Source: Flavobacterium sp. I3-2 (GTDB lineage Bacteria; Bacteroidota; Bacteroidia; Flavobacteriales; Flavobacteriaceae). From it: 64,000 bases of DNA. The stretch is taken from NCBI RefSeq assembly GCF_013389595.1, contig NZ_CP058306.1, positions 3,472,001 through 3,536,000 on the forward strand. The letters are read 5' to 3'. The translations under genes and the position numbers were made by a program. This document shows, one piece after another, positions 23,645 to 32,314 of the stretch (positions are counted from its first letter, which is position 1; each line of letters starts with the position of its first letter). The notes beneath the pieces are model-generated. The model had not been told where the DNA came from, ran no database searches, and worked only from the letters and a program-made list of their open reading frames with translations.

Positions 23645-25135
23645 ATGAGCGAAGAAACAAAGAAACAGGAAACCTCCGAGCAATCTGTTCAGAACGTACC
23701 AGAACAACTGTCGGACATACTGTTAATATTGGATAAGGAAAAAATGAAAATCCAAGCCGTAAAGAGCATTGACGAAAACGGCAAAATGGAAACCGTTGAC
23801 CCTACCAAAAAGAACCAATCTGATTTTATGCGTGTGGACAAACACGGCGATTTCGTTTCCAATTTCCTATCCAATTTTTGGAGACAGCTAAAAGATCCTA
23901 CCAATTTCACATTCTTTAAAGTGCAGGCAGGAGAAGCTGTAGAAAAGGCAAAAAAATTTCAAAAGCAGGTAGATAACCCTACACCGGAGGGTAAAAAAGA
24001 AATGGAAAAACACGAGGTGAAAAATGAACCCGAAAAAGAACAAAAACAAGAAAATAAAAATGATATGGCAACAACACACACAACACCAGAAACAAACGAA
24101 TACCGTTTCAAGCCGGAACAGATTGATTGGGAAACAATGAACAATCTCGGATTAAGCAAGGAATACCTTGAAAAAAAGAACCTCCTTGAACCATTATTGA
24201 AAGGTTACAAGACTAATGAGCTTGTACCTATTAGTATTAATCTTGGCGGTGCAGTAGTACGCACAGATGCCCGTTTATCGTTACAGCCTACACCAGATGG
24301 AAGTATCGTGGCGGCAGTACATGGTATCAGACGTGAACCCAACCTAAACTTTGAGTTCTTTGGACACAAGTTTAACGAAGAAGACAAAAAGAACTTGCTC
24401 GATACGGGTAATATGGGGCGTGTGGTAGATTTGAAAAATCCCAAAACAGAAGAAATGATGCCGTCCATTATCAGTGTGGACAGGCTTACCAATGAGCTGA
24501 TTGCTTTAAAAACAGAATTTATCAAAATCCCTGATGAATTAAAGGGGATAAAACTGAACGATGTGCAAAAGCAAACCTTAATGGAGGGGAAACCTCTGTT
24601 TATCGAGGGAATGATTTCTACAAAGGGAACCACCTTTGATGCAAATGTTCAGTATAATGCTGACAAAAGATTTGTTGAGTTTTTGTTTGACAGAAACAAC
24701 AATAACCAGCAATCCCAAAATAAGCAACAAAGTAATAAGCAAACCAGTCAACAAAAGCAATCGCACGAAGCTCCGAGAACTTTCAGAGGTAAGGAACTGA
24801 CTGATGAGCAGTACAACAAATTCAAAGACGGACAAACCGTATATATTGAGTTGAAAGACAAAAAGGACCAGCCCTACCAGGGTTACATCACTTTCAATAA
24901 ACAAGATGGAAAAACCAATTTTGAGTTCCCAAATCAATATAAGGAACGTGTAAAACCTACCGAAGCTCACAAAACACAAACTGCGGTTAATTCTGAAGGA
25001 AAAACCAACGAAGCAACCAAAAATGTGAAAGAACCTTTGCAAAAAGAACAGCAAAAACCGAAGAATGAAAAGCAACAGGAGCAACAGGAAAAACCGAAAG
25101 CTCCAGCAAAATCAAAAGGTAAAAAAGTGAGTTAA
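23645..25135 (+). CDS. DUF3945/DUF4099-type conjugative element protein
   Basis: A 496-residue hydrophilic protein with no membrane segment. The N-terminal part contains charged, Gln/Lys/Glu-rich linkers. The central part (about residues 150-360) has the DUF4099/DUF3945 pattern, such as FKPEQIDWETMNNLGLSKE and KNLLDTGNMGRVVDL. The tail is low-complexity Gln/Lys. This family is always found beside topB in Bacteroidetes conjugative elements. Its function is unknown; a DNA-processing accessory role is the usual guess. It ends 2 bp before topB, so the genes are co-translated. Confidence 0.88.
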   Translation: MSEETKKQETSEQSVQNVPEQLSDILLILDKEKMKIQAVKSIDENGKMETVDPTKKNQSDFMRVDKHGDFVSNFLSNFWRQLKDPTNFTFFKVQAGEAVEKAKKFQKQVDNPTPEGKKEMEKHEVKNEPEKEQKQENKNDMATTHTTPETNEYRFKPEQIDWETMNNLGLSKEYLEKKNLLEPLLKGYKTNELVPISINLGGAVVRTDARLSLQPTPDGSIVAAVHGIRREPNLNFEFFGHKFNEEDKKNLLDTGNMGRVVDLKNPKTEEMMPSIISVDRLTNELIALKTEFIKIPDELKGIKLNDVQKQTLMEGKPLFIEGMISTKGTTFDANVQYNADKRFVEFLFDRNNNNQQSQNKQQSNKQTSQQKQSHEAPRTFRGKELTDEQYNKFKDGQTVYIELKDKKDQPYQGYITFNKQDGKTNFEFPNQYKERVKPTEAHKTQTAVNSEGKTNEATKNVKEPLQKEQQKPKNEKQQEQQEKPKAPAKSKGKKVS

Positions 25136-25137
25136 TT

Positions 25138-27222
25138 ATGAAAACAGTTATCGCAGAAAAACCAAGCGTAGCAAGAGAAATAGCCAGCCTGTTGGGAGCA
25201 TCTGATAAAAAAGACGGCTACTTAACGGGTAATGGCTATTTTATTACGTGGGCATTCGGTCATTTAATTGGCTTAGGAATGCCCGAAGATTACGGGATTT
25301 CGGGGTTTGATAAGACTTCATTGCCTATCCTCCCGAACCCGTTCATATTGACCGTTAGAAAGGTCAAAAAAGACAAGGGCTACCAAGCCGATACGGGAGC
25401 ATTAAAGCAACTGAAAATCATCAAAGAATTGTTCAACAAAAGCGACAGCATTATCGTTGCTACCGATGCAGGACGTGAGGGCGAGTTGATTTTTAGGTAT
25501 ATTTACGAGCATCTAAAATGCTGTAAACCCTTTGAGCGACTTTGGATTAGTTCACTTACCGAAAAGGCAATCAAGCAAGGCTTTGATAGCTTGAAAGACG
25601 GCAAAGAATTTGACGGATTGTATCAGGCTGCGCAAGGCAGAAGCCGGGCCGATTGGTTGGTGGGCATCAATGCTACACAAGCATTGAGTATTTCGGCAGG
25701 CAATGGTATTTATTCGTTAGGTAGGGTGCAAACGCCTACATTGGCTCTTATTTGTAAACGCTATTTGGAAAACAAAAATTTCTCTATTAAGAAGTATAGG
25801 CAAATTCAGCTATCACACAACAAAGAAAATGTTGATTTCAAAAGCCTTTCCAAAACCAAATGGGAAAACCAAAAACTTGCCGATGATACATTGAAAGCCA
25901 TTCAGCGAAGCGATACGGCAACAATTACATCGGTAGAAACCAAAAGCGTTACAGAGCAACCGCCTTTGTTGTTTGACCTTACAGGACTGCAAAAGGAAGC
26001 TAATAAAAAGCTCAACCTTTCTGCCGAAGAAACCCTGAATATTGCCCAAAGCCTTTACGAAAAGAAGTTTATCACTTACCCACGCACCGGAAGTAAATAT
26101 ATCCCTGAAGATATGTGGGCTGAAATTCCCAACCTTGTAAGAGCATTGCAGAATAATGAGCAATTTAAACAAGCGGTATCAAAAGTAAAATGGGGTCGGT
26201 TTAATAAGCGTATCGTAAACGATTTACGTGTGACAGACCACCACGGTTTACTTATTACCGACAAAATTCCGTCTGCTCTCAAAACGGACGAAACGAAAGT
26301 TTATAATATGATTGCCTTTCGACTGCTCGAAGCCATATCACAACCTTGTATCAAAGAAGTAACAGATATAGCGTTGCAAGTATCGCATTACGATTTTACG
26401 TTGAAAGGCTGTAAAGTTTTGGAAGCAGGTTGGCGTTTGATAAAGGGAACTTTCTCGGACGAAGACACTGAACCAATTCAGGACTTACCCGATTTAAAAA
26501 AAGGTGACGAACTGAACATTAAGGAAGCCATTTGTTTAGAAAAGAAAACCAAACCGCCTGTGCTTTATACAGAAGCCGGGCTATTGTCGGCAATGGAAAA
26601 TGCAGGAAAGGAAATTGAAAACGAGGACGAACGGAAAGCCCTGCAAAATATCGGTATTGGCACGCCTGCTACAAGGGCAGCGATAATCGAAACGCTGTTT
26701 ACCCGCAACTATATCCAACGAGAAAAGAAATCCCTGATACCCACTGAAAAAGGATTGCAGGTATATGAACTAGTAAAAGACCGCAAAATTGCAGATGTGG
26801 CAATGACCGCTGAATGGGAACTTGCCTTGCAGAAAATAGAAAACAATGAAGCTGATGTCGGAGCATTTCAAACAGAAATGGAAAAATATGCAATATCTAT
26901 TACCGATGAACTATTGCAAACTTCCATTGCTCAAAACAACCTGCCTAAACTGAATTGCCCGAAATGTAAAAGCCAGCAACTCATCATCCGGGATAAAATT
27001 GTAAAGTGTCCTGATGAAGTTTGTAATTGGATACAGTTCCGTAATGTGTGTGGCGTACAAATCAGGATAGCCGATATTGAAAGTCTTATCAATAAAGGTA
27101 AAACTTCACTTATTAAAGGAATGAAAAGCAAGGCAGGAAAGAAGTTCGATGCCTTTATCATATTGGATGAAGAATACAAAACCTCTTTTGAATTTGAAAA
27201 AAACAAAAGTTACAAAAAGTAA
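25138..27222 (+). CDS. topB: DNA topoisomerase III, element-encoded
   Basis: Type IA topoisomerase of 694 residues. The TOPRIM domain begins at EKPSVAREIA, with DAGREGELI near residue 110. The catalytic tyrosine is in FITYPRTGS (about residue 311). A C-terminal zinc-ribbon-like segment has CPKC and CPDEVC. Element-borne TopB relaxes or decatenates transfer intermediates. Its stop codon overlaps the next start by one base (TAATG), which indicates translational coupling to the broken ORF6N gene. Confidence 0.95.
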   Translation: MKTVIAEKPSVAREIASLLGASDKKDGYLTGNGYFITWAFGHLIGLGMPEDYGISGFDKTSLPILPNPFILTVRKVKKDKGYQADTGALKQLKIIKELFNKSDSIIVATDAGREGELIFRYIYEHLKCCKPFERLWISSLTEKAIKQGFDSLKDGKEFDGLYQAAQGRSRADWLVGINATQALSISAGNGIYSLGRVQTPTLALICKRYLENKNFSIKKYRQIQLSHNKENVDFKSLSKTKWENQKLADDTLKAIQRSDTATITSVETKSVTEQPPLLFDLTGLQKEANKKLNLSAEETLNIAQSLYEKKFITYPRTGSKYIPEDMWAEIPNLVRALQNNEQFKQAVSKVKWGRFNKRIVNDLRVTDHHGLLITDKIPSALKTDETKVYNMIAFRLLEAISQPCIKEVTDIALQVSHYDFTLKGCKVLEAGWRLIKGTFSDEDTEPIQDLPDLKKGDELNIKEAICLEKKTKPPVLYTEAGLLSAMENAGKEIENEDERKALQNIGIGTPATRAAIIETLFTRNYIQREKKSLIPTEKGLQVYELVKDRKIADVAMTAEWELALQKIENNEADVGAFQTEMEKYAISITDELLQTSIAQNNLPKLNCPKCKSQQLIIRDKIVKCPDEVCNWIQFRNVCGVQIRIADIESLINKGKTSLIKGMKSKAGKKFDAFIILDEEYKTSFEFEKNKSYKK

Positions 27223-28104
27223 TGGAAAACAAACCTACCATTAGCACAATGGAAATCAAGAGCCTGATTTATTCCTTACGTGGAAAGCAAGTAATGCTAG
27301 ATAGCGACCTCGCTTCCTTACACCAAGTGGAAACAAAGAACCTCAACAAAGCGGTAAAAAGAAATATGAAAGGTTTCCTATTTCATTTTGCTTTCAATTG
27401 ACAGATGAAGAATTTGAAAACTTGAGGTTCCAATTTGGAACCTCAAGTTTAAACTATGGTGGAAGACGTTATCTACCTTATGCTTTTACCGAACAAGGTA
27501 TTGCAATGGCATCTGCTATACTTCGTTCACATATTGCTATTAAAGTGAGCGTTGAAATTATGGAAGCTTTCGTAGAAATGAGAAGAATGCTAATCAGTAA
27601 CGCCTCTTTATTTCATCGTTTGGATAAGATTGAATTGAAGCAATTACAAGCCGATCAAAAATTTGAGAAAATCTTTAAGGCTTTGGAAAACGACAAGCTC
27701 CACAGCGAAAAAGGTATCTTTACAACGGACAGGTTTTTGATGCCGATGCTTTTGTTTCTGATATTATCCGTAGTGCTGGAAATTCCATTATCCTGCTTGA
27801 TAATTATGTGGATGATACGGTGCTGACCTTATTGAGTAAGCGCAATACAAATGTAGCCTCCACCATACATACCAAATCTATCAGCAATCAATTACGGCTG
27901 GATTTACAACGGTACAACATCCAATATCCTCCCATTATTGAGATTGAGATTTTCTCCGATGCTCACGACCGATTTTTGATTATTGACGATACGGAACTTT
28001 ACCATATCGGGGCATCACTCAAAGACCTGGGCAAAAAATGGTTTGCCTTTTCACGAATGGATATTGAAGTTTGCAGGATGCTTCAAATATTGAATAAACA
28101 ATAA
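27222..28104 (+). pseudogene. ORF6N-domain protein gene broken by two frameshifts
   Basis: The gene starts at the ATG at 27222. An ORF6N domain is readable in frame 1 (MEIKSLIYSLRGKQVMLDSD). One base is missing in an A run near 27370, after which RFPISFCFQLTDEEFENL continues in another frame. A second base is missing in a T run near 27720, after which GQVFDADAFVSDIIRSAGNS and the C-terminal phospholipase-D-like half (VDDTVLTLLSKRN, then HDRFLIIDDTELYHIGASL) continue to 28104. Both lesions are single-base losses in homopolymers, so assembly error is possible. The intact family protein would be about 293 residues. A second copy of its tail lies at 30104-30229. Confidence 0.8.
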
Positions 28105-28150
28105 AAACCTCTCGTTTCTATAAAGAGTTTGTTTATACCATTCTCAAATT

Positions 28151-29122
28151 TCAATTGAATGATTTTCTAAATTCTAAAGGAGATTGGTTAGTCTTACTTT
28201 TGAATATTCTATTAAAAGATTGAGAATGCTCAAAACCTAATCCATATGCAATTTCACTAACCGTCAAATCTGTTGTTGAAAGTTTTTCTTTAGCTTTTAA
28301 AATCAGTTTATCGTGAATGTGTTGCTGCGTGGTCTGTCCTGTCAATATTTTAAGTAAGCCACTTAAATAGTTTGGCGACACGTTTAATTTATCCGATACA
28401 TATTGAACTGTAGGAAGTCCTCTTGAAGCCAGATCGTTGTCGTTAAAGTAATCGTTTAATAATTTATCCAGTCTGTCCAGGATTTGATGATTAGTGATTT
28501 TTCTTGTCAGAAACTGCCGCTCATAAAACCGTTCGGCATAATTGAGCAACGTTTCTATTTGTGAAATAATAATATGCTGGCTGAACTTATCCATATTCGT
28601 GTGATACTCCTGCTGAATACCCAGAATAATATTCTTCAATAGTAATTCTTCCTTTTCCGATAGGAATAATGCCTCGTGTACATCATAACCAAAGAACTCG
28701 TATTTTAAGATCTTATCAGCGAGGCTCGTATGCCATAAAAAGTCAGGGTGAACAAGCAATATCCACCCTGAAAAATCGGGCGTTGCCTCTTTATCTATTT
28801 CAAAACTAAATAACTGCTTCGGTGCAGAAAAATACATAATCCCCTCATCAAAGTCATATTCCTGTTGCCCATATATTGCCTTAGAATACGAAGACCGTTT
28901 GAGCGATATGGAATAAAAATCGAGCATCCATCTATAATCACATACGTTGCCTATATGTCGAATGTCGGCACAATTAATCACACTGATAAGAGGGTGCTGT
29001 GGCTTGGGCAACTCCCTGACCTTATGGTATTCGCTAATGGTTTTTATTCGATATGTAGGCTTATTTTGCACAGTATAAAGATATTTATTTTTTATTGAAG
29101 ACGGTTGCAAATTCGCCTGCAA
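28151..29122 (-). CDS. AraC-family regulator of the NmrA-like reductase module
   Basis: A 323-residue activator. The N-terminal part is a cupin-like sensor. The C-terminal double HTH is clear (LTVSEIAYGLGFEHSQSFNR, preceded by VSDKLNVSPNYLSGLLKILTG). The annotated start overlaps the upstream reductase gene by 38 bp; a GTG about 50 bp inside is an alternative. It follows the NmrA-like gene on the same strand and probably regulates it. Such AraC plus reductase pairs are common cargo in Bacteroidota; the inducer is unknown. Confidence 0.9.
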   Translation of the reverse strand: MQANLQPSSIKNKYLYTVQNKPTYRIKTISEYHKVRELPKPQHPLISVINCADIRHIGNVCDYRWMLDFYSISLKRSSYSKAIYGQQEYDFDEGIMYFSAPKQLFSFEIDKEATPDFSGWILLVHPDFLWHTSLADKILKYEFFGYDVHEALFLSEKEELLLKNIILGIQQEYHTNMDKFSQHIIISQIETLLNYAERFYERQFLTRKITNHQILDRLDKLLNDYFNDNDLASRGLPTVQYVSDKLNVSPNYLSGLLKILTGQTTQQHIHDKLILKAKEKLSTTDLTVSEIAYGLGFEHSQSFNRIFKSKTNQSPLEFRKSFN

Positions 29123-29981
29123 AATCGGTCAATTTTACTTTACCCAATGATTGCGGTTTGTACAAATTGTAATCTTCGTAGGCATCCGTTCTTCGGCTGG
29201 CGTTCATTTCTGTATAACCTTTGGCAACCTGTGGATTGAAACCAATAGCCAACAGAGCATTTAAAAATTGTTCATCAGAAACCATCTGCCATTTCAGATC
29301 GGGTTTTCCAATTGCCTCGCCCAGCACTTGAGCCACTTTGTTTGGAGAAACTTCATCGCTGGCAATATAACGAATTGTCCTGCCGTTAAATGGTTTTTCC
29401 ATCTCTTCTACAATGGCACTGGCAATATCTAAAGGCGAAACCCAAGGTTCTTTTTTATCGCCACCATAATTTTGGATAATTGCCCCCTGTGATTTGATAG
29501 CAGGTATAAATGCAAACATGTTATAGTAAAAGCCAACAGGTCGCATTTCTTTCAGGGAAACCGATTCCGGTAATTCTTTTAAAATCTGCTCTACCTCATA
29601 ATGAATTCGGAGCATTCCGTTTCCGTGATCTGTATGTGCACCGATACTGCTCAAATGCACCACTTTGGTTACACCTGCCAATAGAATAGCCTGTACGTAA
29701 ATATTAGCTATCCTTATCCTGTGTGCGTAAACATCGATAGTTTTATTGAAATAATTTGCGGGCGGTTCCATCAGATAAACGATGTTTGCACCTGTAAAAG
29801 TTTTCACAAGAAAACCTACGTCTTCAAGCGAGCCAACAGCAGGAACTGCCCCAATAGCTTCGATCTCATTTTGTCTGCCGACATTACTGCTGATAACCGT
29901 TACGGAATGTCCTTTTGCTACCAACCCTTCTGCAAGTGGTTTTCCGATATGCCCTAAAGAACCTGTCAATACAATTTTCAT
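29085..29981 (-). CDS. NmrA-like NAD(P)-binding reductase or epimerase
   Basis: A 298-residue atypical SDR. The N-terminal Rossmann motif is TGSLGHIGKPLAEGL. Later segments, VVHLSSIGAHTDHGNG and the PVGFYYNMF stretch, resemble NmrA/quinone-reductase-2 proteins that bind NAD(P) and either reduce small electrophiles or act as redox sensors. The YxxxK catalytic motif is not evident, so a binding or sensing role is possible. It forms a two-gene unit with the AraC regulator. Confidence 0.87.
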   Translation of the reverse strand: MKIVLTGSLGHIGKPLAEGLVAKGHSVTVISSNVGRQNEIEAIGAVPAVGSLEDVGFLVKTFTGANIVYLMEPPANYFNKTIDVYAHRIRIANIYVQAILLAGVTKVVHLSSIGAHTDHGNGMLRIHYEVEQILKELPESVSLKEMRPVGFYYNMFAFIPAIKSQGAIIQNYGGDKKEPWVSPLDIASAIVEEMEKPFNGRTIRYIASDEVSPNKVAQVLGEAIGKPDLKWQMVSDEQFLNALLAIGFNPQVAKGYTEMNASRRTDAYEDYNLYKPQSLGKVKLTDFAGEFATVFNKK

Positions 29982-30103
29982 ATTTTAAAATTTAATTATT
30001 GACAAAGTTCAGTGGTTTAAAAATCCGGGATGTAACCAAATCTATCTTTGTTGTAACCGAAAAAATAAGTATAAAATTTCTCTATATCAACGACCGTTTT
30101 TAA

Positions 30104-30229
30104 ATTATTGACAAGACAGAGCTTTACCACATCGGGTCATCACTCAAAGACCTCGGCAAAAAATGGTTTGCCTCTTCCCGAATGGATATTGAAGTCGGCA
30201 GGATGCTTCAAATATTGGGTAGTCAGTAA
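30104..30229 (+). pseudogene. Duplicated 3' fragment of the ORF6N gene
   Basis: A 42-codon open fragment (IIDKTELYHIGSSLKDLGKK onward, stop at 30229) nearly repeats the last 42 codons of the ORF6N gene ending at 28104, with scattered substitutions. The upstream part is gone. The AraC/NmrA pair is therefore bracketed by direct copies, which suggests insertion or rearrangement at this gene. The rest of the 29982-30279 gap shows nothing else I can support. Confidence 0.75.
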
Positions 30230-30279
30230 GTGTGTTAGCAATTTAAGTGGATTTAATATTTTTATCCTTTACAAATTGT

Positions 30280-31629
30280 TTATTTATGATTTCCATTGAG
30301 TTCAGTTAAGCGTTTTCCTTGGTGATTTGAAAATCTGCGGTTCTTTGGTTCGCCAATCATTTGTTTACCGTAAATACTAGTGTGGCCTGACAAGAGATAC
30401 GAAATTACACAAGCGATAGCTACATATACACCACATTCAACACCAAATAGTTCAATTGCCATAATAATACAAGCTAATGGTGTATTGGTTGCTCCTGCAA
30501 ATACAGCAACAAATCCCATTCCTGCCAAAAGTCCTGTTGGTAACGGAATGAATAAACTTATAGTATTTCCCAAAGTTGCTCCGATAAAGAATAACGGCGT
30601 TATTTCGCCGCCTTTGAAACCTGCCGAAAGTGTGATAATAGTAAAAGCCATTTTCAACGCAAAATCATATGCAGGTAATTGTTGGTCAAACGAGTGAACA
30701 ATAGTTGGAATACCTAACCCAATGTATTTTGTTGTGCCGATTGCCCAAACCGCAAAAGCCACAATCACTCCGCCAACTAAGGGACGAAAAGGAGCAAATT
30801 CAATTTTTGATTTAAAAATCGCACTTGTTTTATGAATGACCTTGCTAAATGTTGCGGAACATAACCCAAAAATAATCCCTGCAATAATTGCATATATAAT
30901 ATTTAGAAATGAAATGTTGGGTACAAAATTGATGTGATAATGTGTGTGATGTGTCTGCCAAAGTTTGGTAACTAAATCGGCAATAATTCCTGCGGCAAAT
31001 GCAGGAAAAATAGCATCATATTTCAGTCGTCCGATTAGAAAAACTTCCAAACCAAAGACTGCACCTGCTAATGGTGTTCCGAATACGGAGCCGAAACCTG
31101 CGGAAATAGCCGAAATAATTAAAATTTTTCGTTCGCTCTCTGTCAATCGAAAAGGTTTGACAAATTGGTCGGCAATAGCACCCGCCATTTGTAAAGCCGT
31201 CCCCTCACGTCCTGCCGAGCCGCCAAAAAAATGCGTAGCAATAGTTCCGATATACACATACGGAGCCATTCGGAACGAGATAATTTCTTTTGGATTGTGA
31301 ATGGTGTCAATAAGCAAATTATTTCCTGCTTCAATGTCTTTGCCCAAATAGTAATAGAGCAAACCGATGAAAAAACCACCAATTGGCAATAATGCAATTA
31401 ACCATAAATGATTTTCACGATAATTTGTAACCCAGTCCAATGATTGCAGAAAACCTGCTGAAGCACTACCAACACAAAGTCCGATAAGCAAACATAAAAA
31501 TGTCCATTTAAGGATGTAGGAAATTGAAGGATACTTTCTGAAAAATACTTTCGTAGATAAATTGATTTTTTGACCGAATGACTTTTTGTTATTTATTGAC
31601 ATAACCAACCCGATTAAAATGTTAAACAT
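30280..31629 (-). CDS. CLC-family channel/antiporter, probable fluoride (CLC-F) type
   Basis: A 449-residue CLC protein with about ten hydrophobic helices. The gating-glutamate motif reads GREGTALQMAG, and the first filter loop reads EAGNNLLIDTIH where chloride-type proteins have GSGIP. Both variants are those I recall for the fluoride/proton antiporters of the CLC-F clade. A later loop is GFKGGEITPLFF. A start at 31602 (MSINNKKSF) is also possible. It is cargo between the ORF6N fragments and the DUF1896 gene. The fluoride assignment rests on motif memory; the CLC family call is firm. Confidence 0.88.
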   Translation of the reverse strand: MFNILIGLVMSINNKKSFGQKINLSTKVFFRKYPSISYILKWTFLCLLIGLCVGSASAGFLQSLDWVTNYRENHLWLIALLPIGGFFIGLLYYYLGKDIEAGNNLLIDTIHNPKEIISFRMAPYVYIGTIATHFFGGSAGREGTALQMAGAIADQFVKPFRLTESERKILIISAISAGFGSVFGTPLAGAVFGLEVFLIGRLKYDAIFPAFAAGIIADLVTKLWQTHHTHYHINFVPNISFLNIIYAIIAGIIFGLCSATFSKVIHKTSAIFKSKIEFAPFRPLVGGVIVAFAVWAIGTTKYIGLGIPTIVHSFDQQLPAYDFALKMAFTIITLSAGFKGGEITPLFFIGATLGNTISLFIPLPTGLLAGMGFVAVFAGATNTPLACIIMAIELFGVECGVYVAIACVISYLLSGHTSIYGKQMIGEPKNRRFSNHQGKRLTELNGNHK

Positions 31630-31773
31630 TTAATTTAATCAGGCGTCATCAGCTTTTAAAAGCGGTTGGGTAAGGAAGAACACCATTTCCTTTTGGAACG
31701 ACAAATGTATTAAAAAAATATTATAATATATCTGCCGTAAAGAAATATCCTTTTTGTCTTTTCATTCTATTAC

Positions 31774-31811
31774 GCCAAATACCGCCTCTCAACGCCAAAC
31801 CCTGCAACATT
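31774..31811 (+). repeat. GCCAAAC motif, copy upstream of the DUF1896 gene
   Basis: GCCAAATACCGCC, a 7-bp spacer, GCCAAACCCTGCAACATT. It has the same 13+7+18 layout as 44104-44141. It lies 66 bp upstream of the DUF1896 start. Confidence 0.55.
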
Positions 31812-31876
31812 CACAAAGGCATTTGCTTCCGCTTATAATTTTAGGCTTCAAGCAAAATTCTAAACAAAATTATAGT

Positions 31877-32314
31877 ATGAGTACACAGCAAAAAGACCTA
31901 TCGTATTTCAGGTTACGACTGCAAGAATTATTAAACAGCAGCTTCCCTGAAAAGGCACACGACCAAAAGTTTATCGACCAACGTTCATCGTGGGCTGCCA
32001 ATGCTTATGAGGTGGCTTTCCGTTGGGGAAACGTAGTTGAGCAATGCAACGAGATTGCCAATTATATCCTGTTTGAAAATCTGCATTTCTCCAAATTCGA
32101 TACGGTTTTCCAAGTCGTATGCAATGAGTTTGATACCCTAATGGCAGACGAAGAACTACGACCGTTCGCTCTTAAAATGTTCACCGTCTGTGAGCCTGTT
32201 TTCTCCAACTATAAATTAACTGATGATTTCGCTTACACCTATGAGTTTGATGCTCTTTATACCGAAGTAACTGGAACCATTGCAATATGGATAGAGAAAA
32301 ATGGGCTTCAGTAA
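31877..32314 (+). CDS. DUF1896-type conjugative element protein
   Basis: A 145-residue soluble protein from the ATG at 31877; the frame extends upstream but crosses the repeat motif. The pattern [18 protein letters not shown] and the middle [18 protein letters not shown] match a small Bacteroidetes family (DUF1896) that always precedes the large methylase/helicase gene in these elements. Its stop overlaps the next start by 14 bp, so the two are translationally coupled. Function unknown. Confidence 0.87.
   Translation: MSTQQKDLSYFRLRLQELLNSSFPEKAHDQKFIDQRSSWAANAYEVAFRWGNVVEQCNEIANYILFENLHFSKFDTVFQVVCNEFDTLMADEELRPFALKMFTVCEPVFSNYKLTDDFAYTYEFDALYTEVTGTIAIWIEKNGLQ

Noticed and set aside
24578..25084. 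168-codon open frame on the minus strand over the DUF3945 gene
   Set aside because: It mirrors the low-complexity Lys/Gln-rich coding strand and has no recognisable motif; it is a shadow frame.
30108..30299. 63-codon open frame on the plus strand
   Set aside because: It reads the duplicated ORF6N tail in the wrong frame; the correct frame (30104-30229) matches the parent gene.
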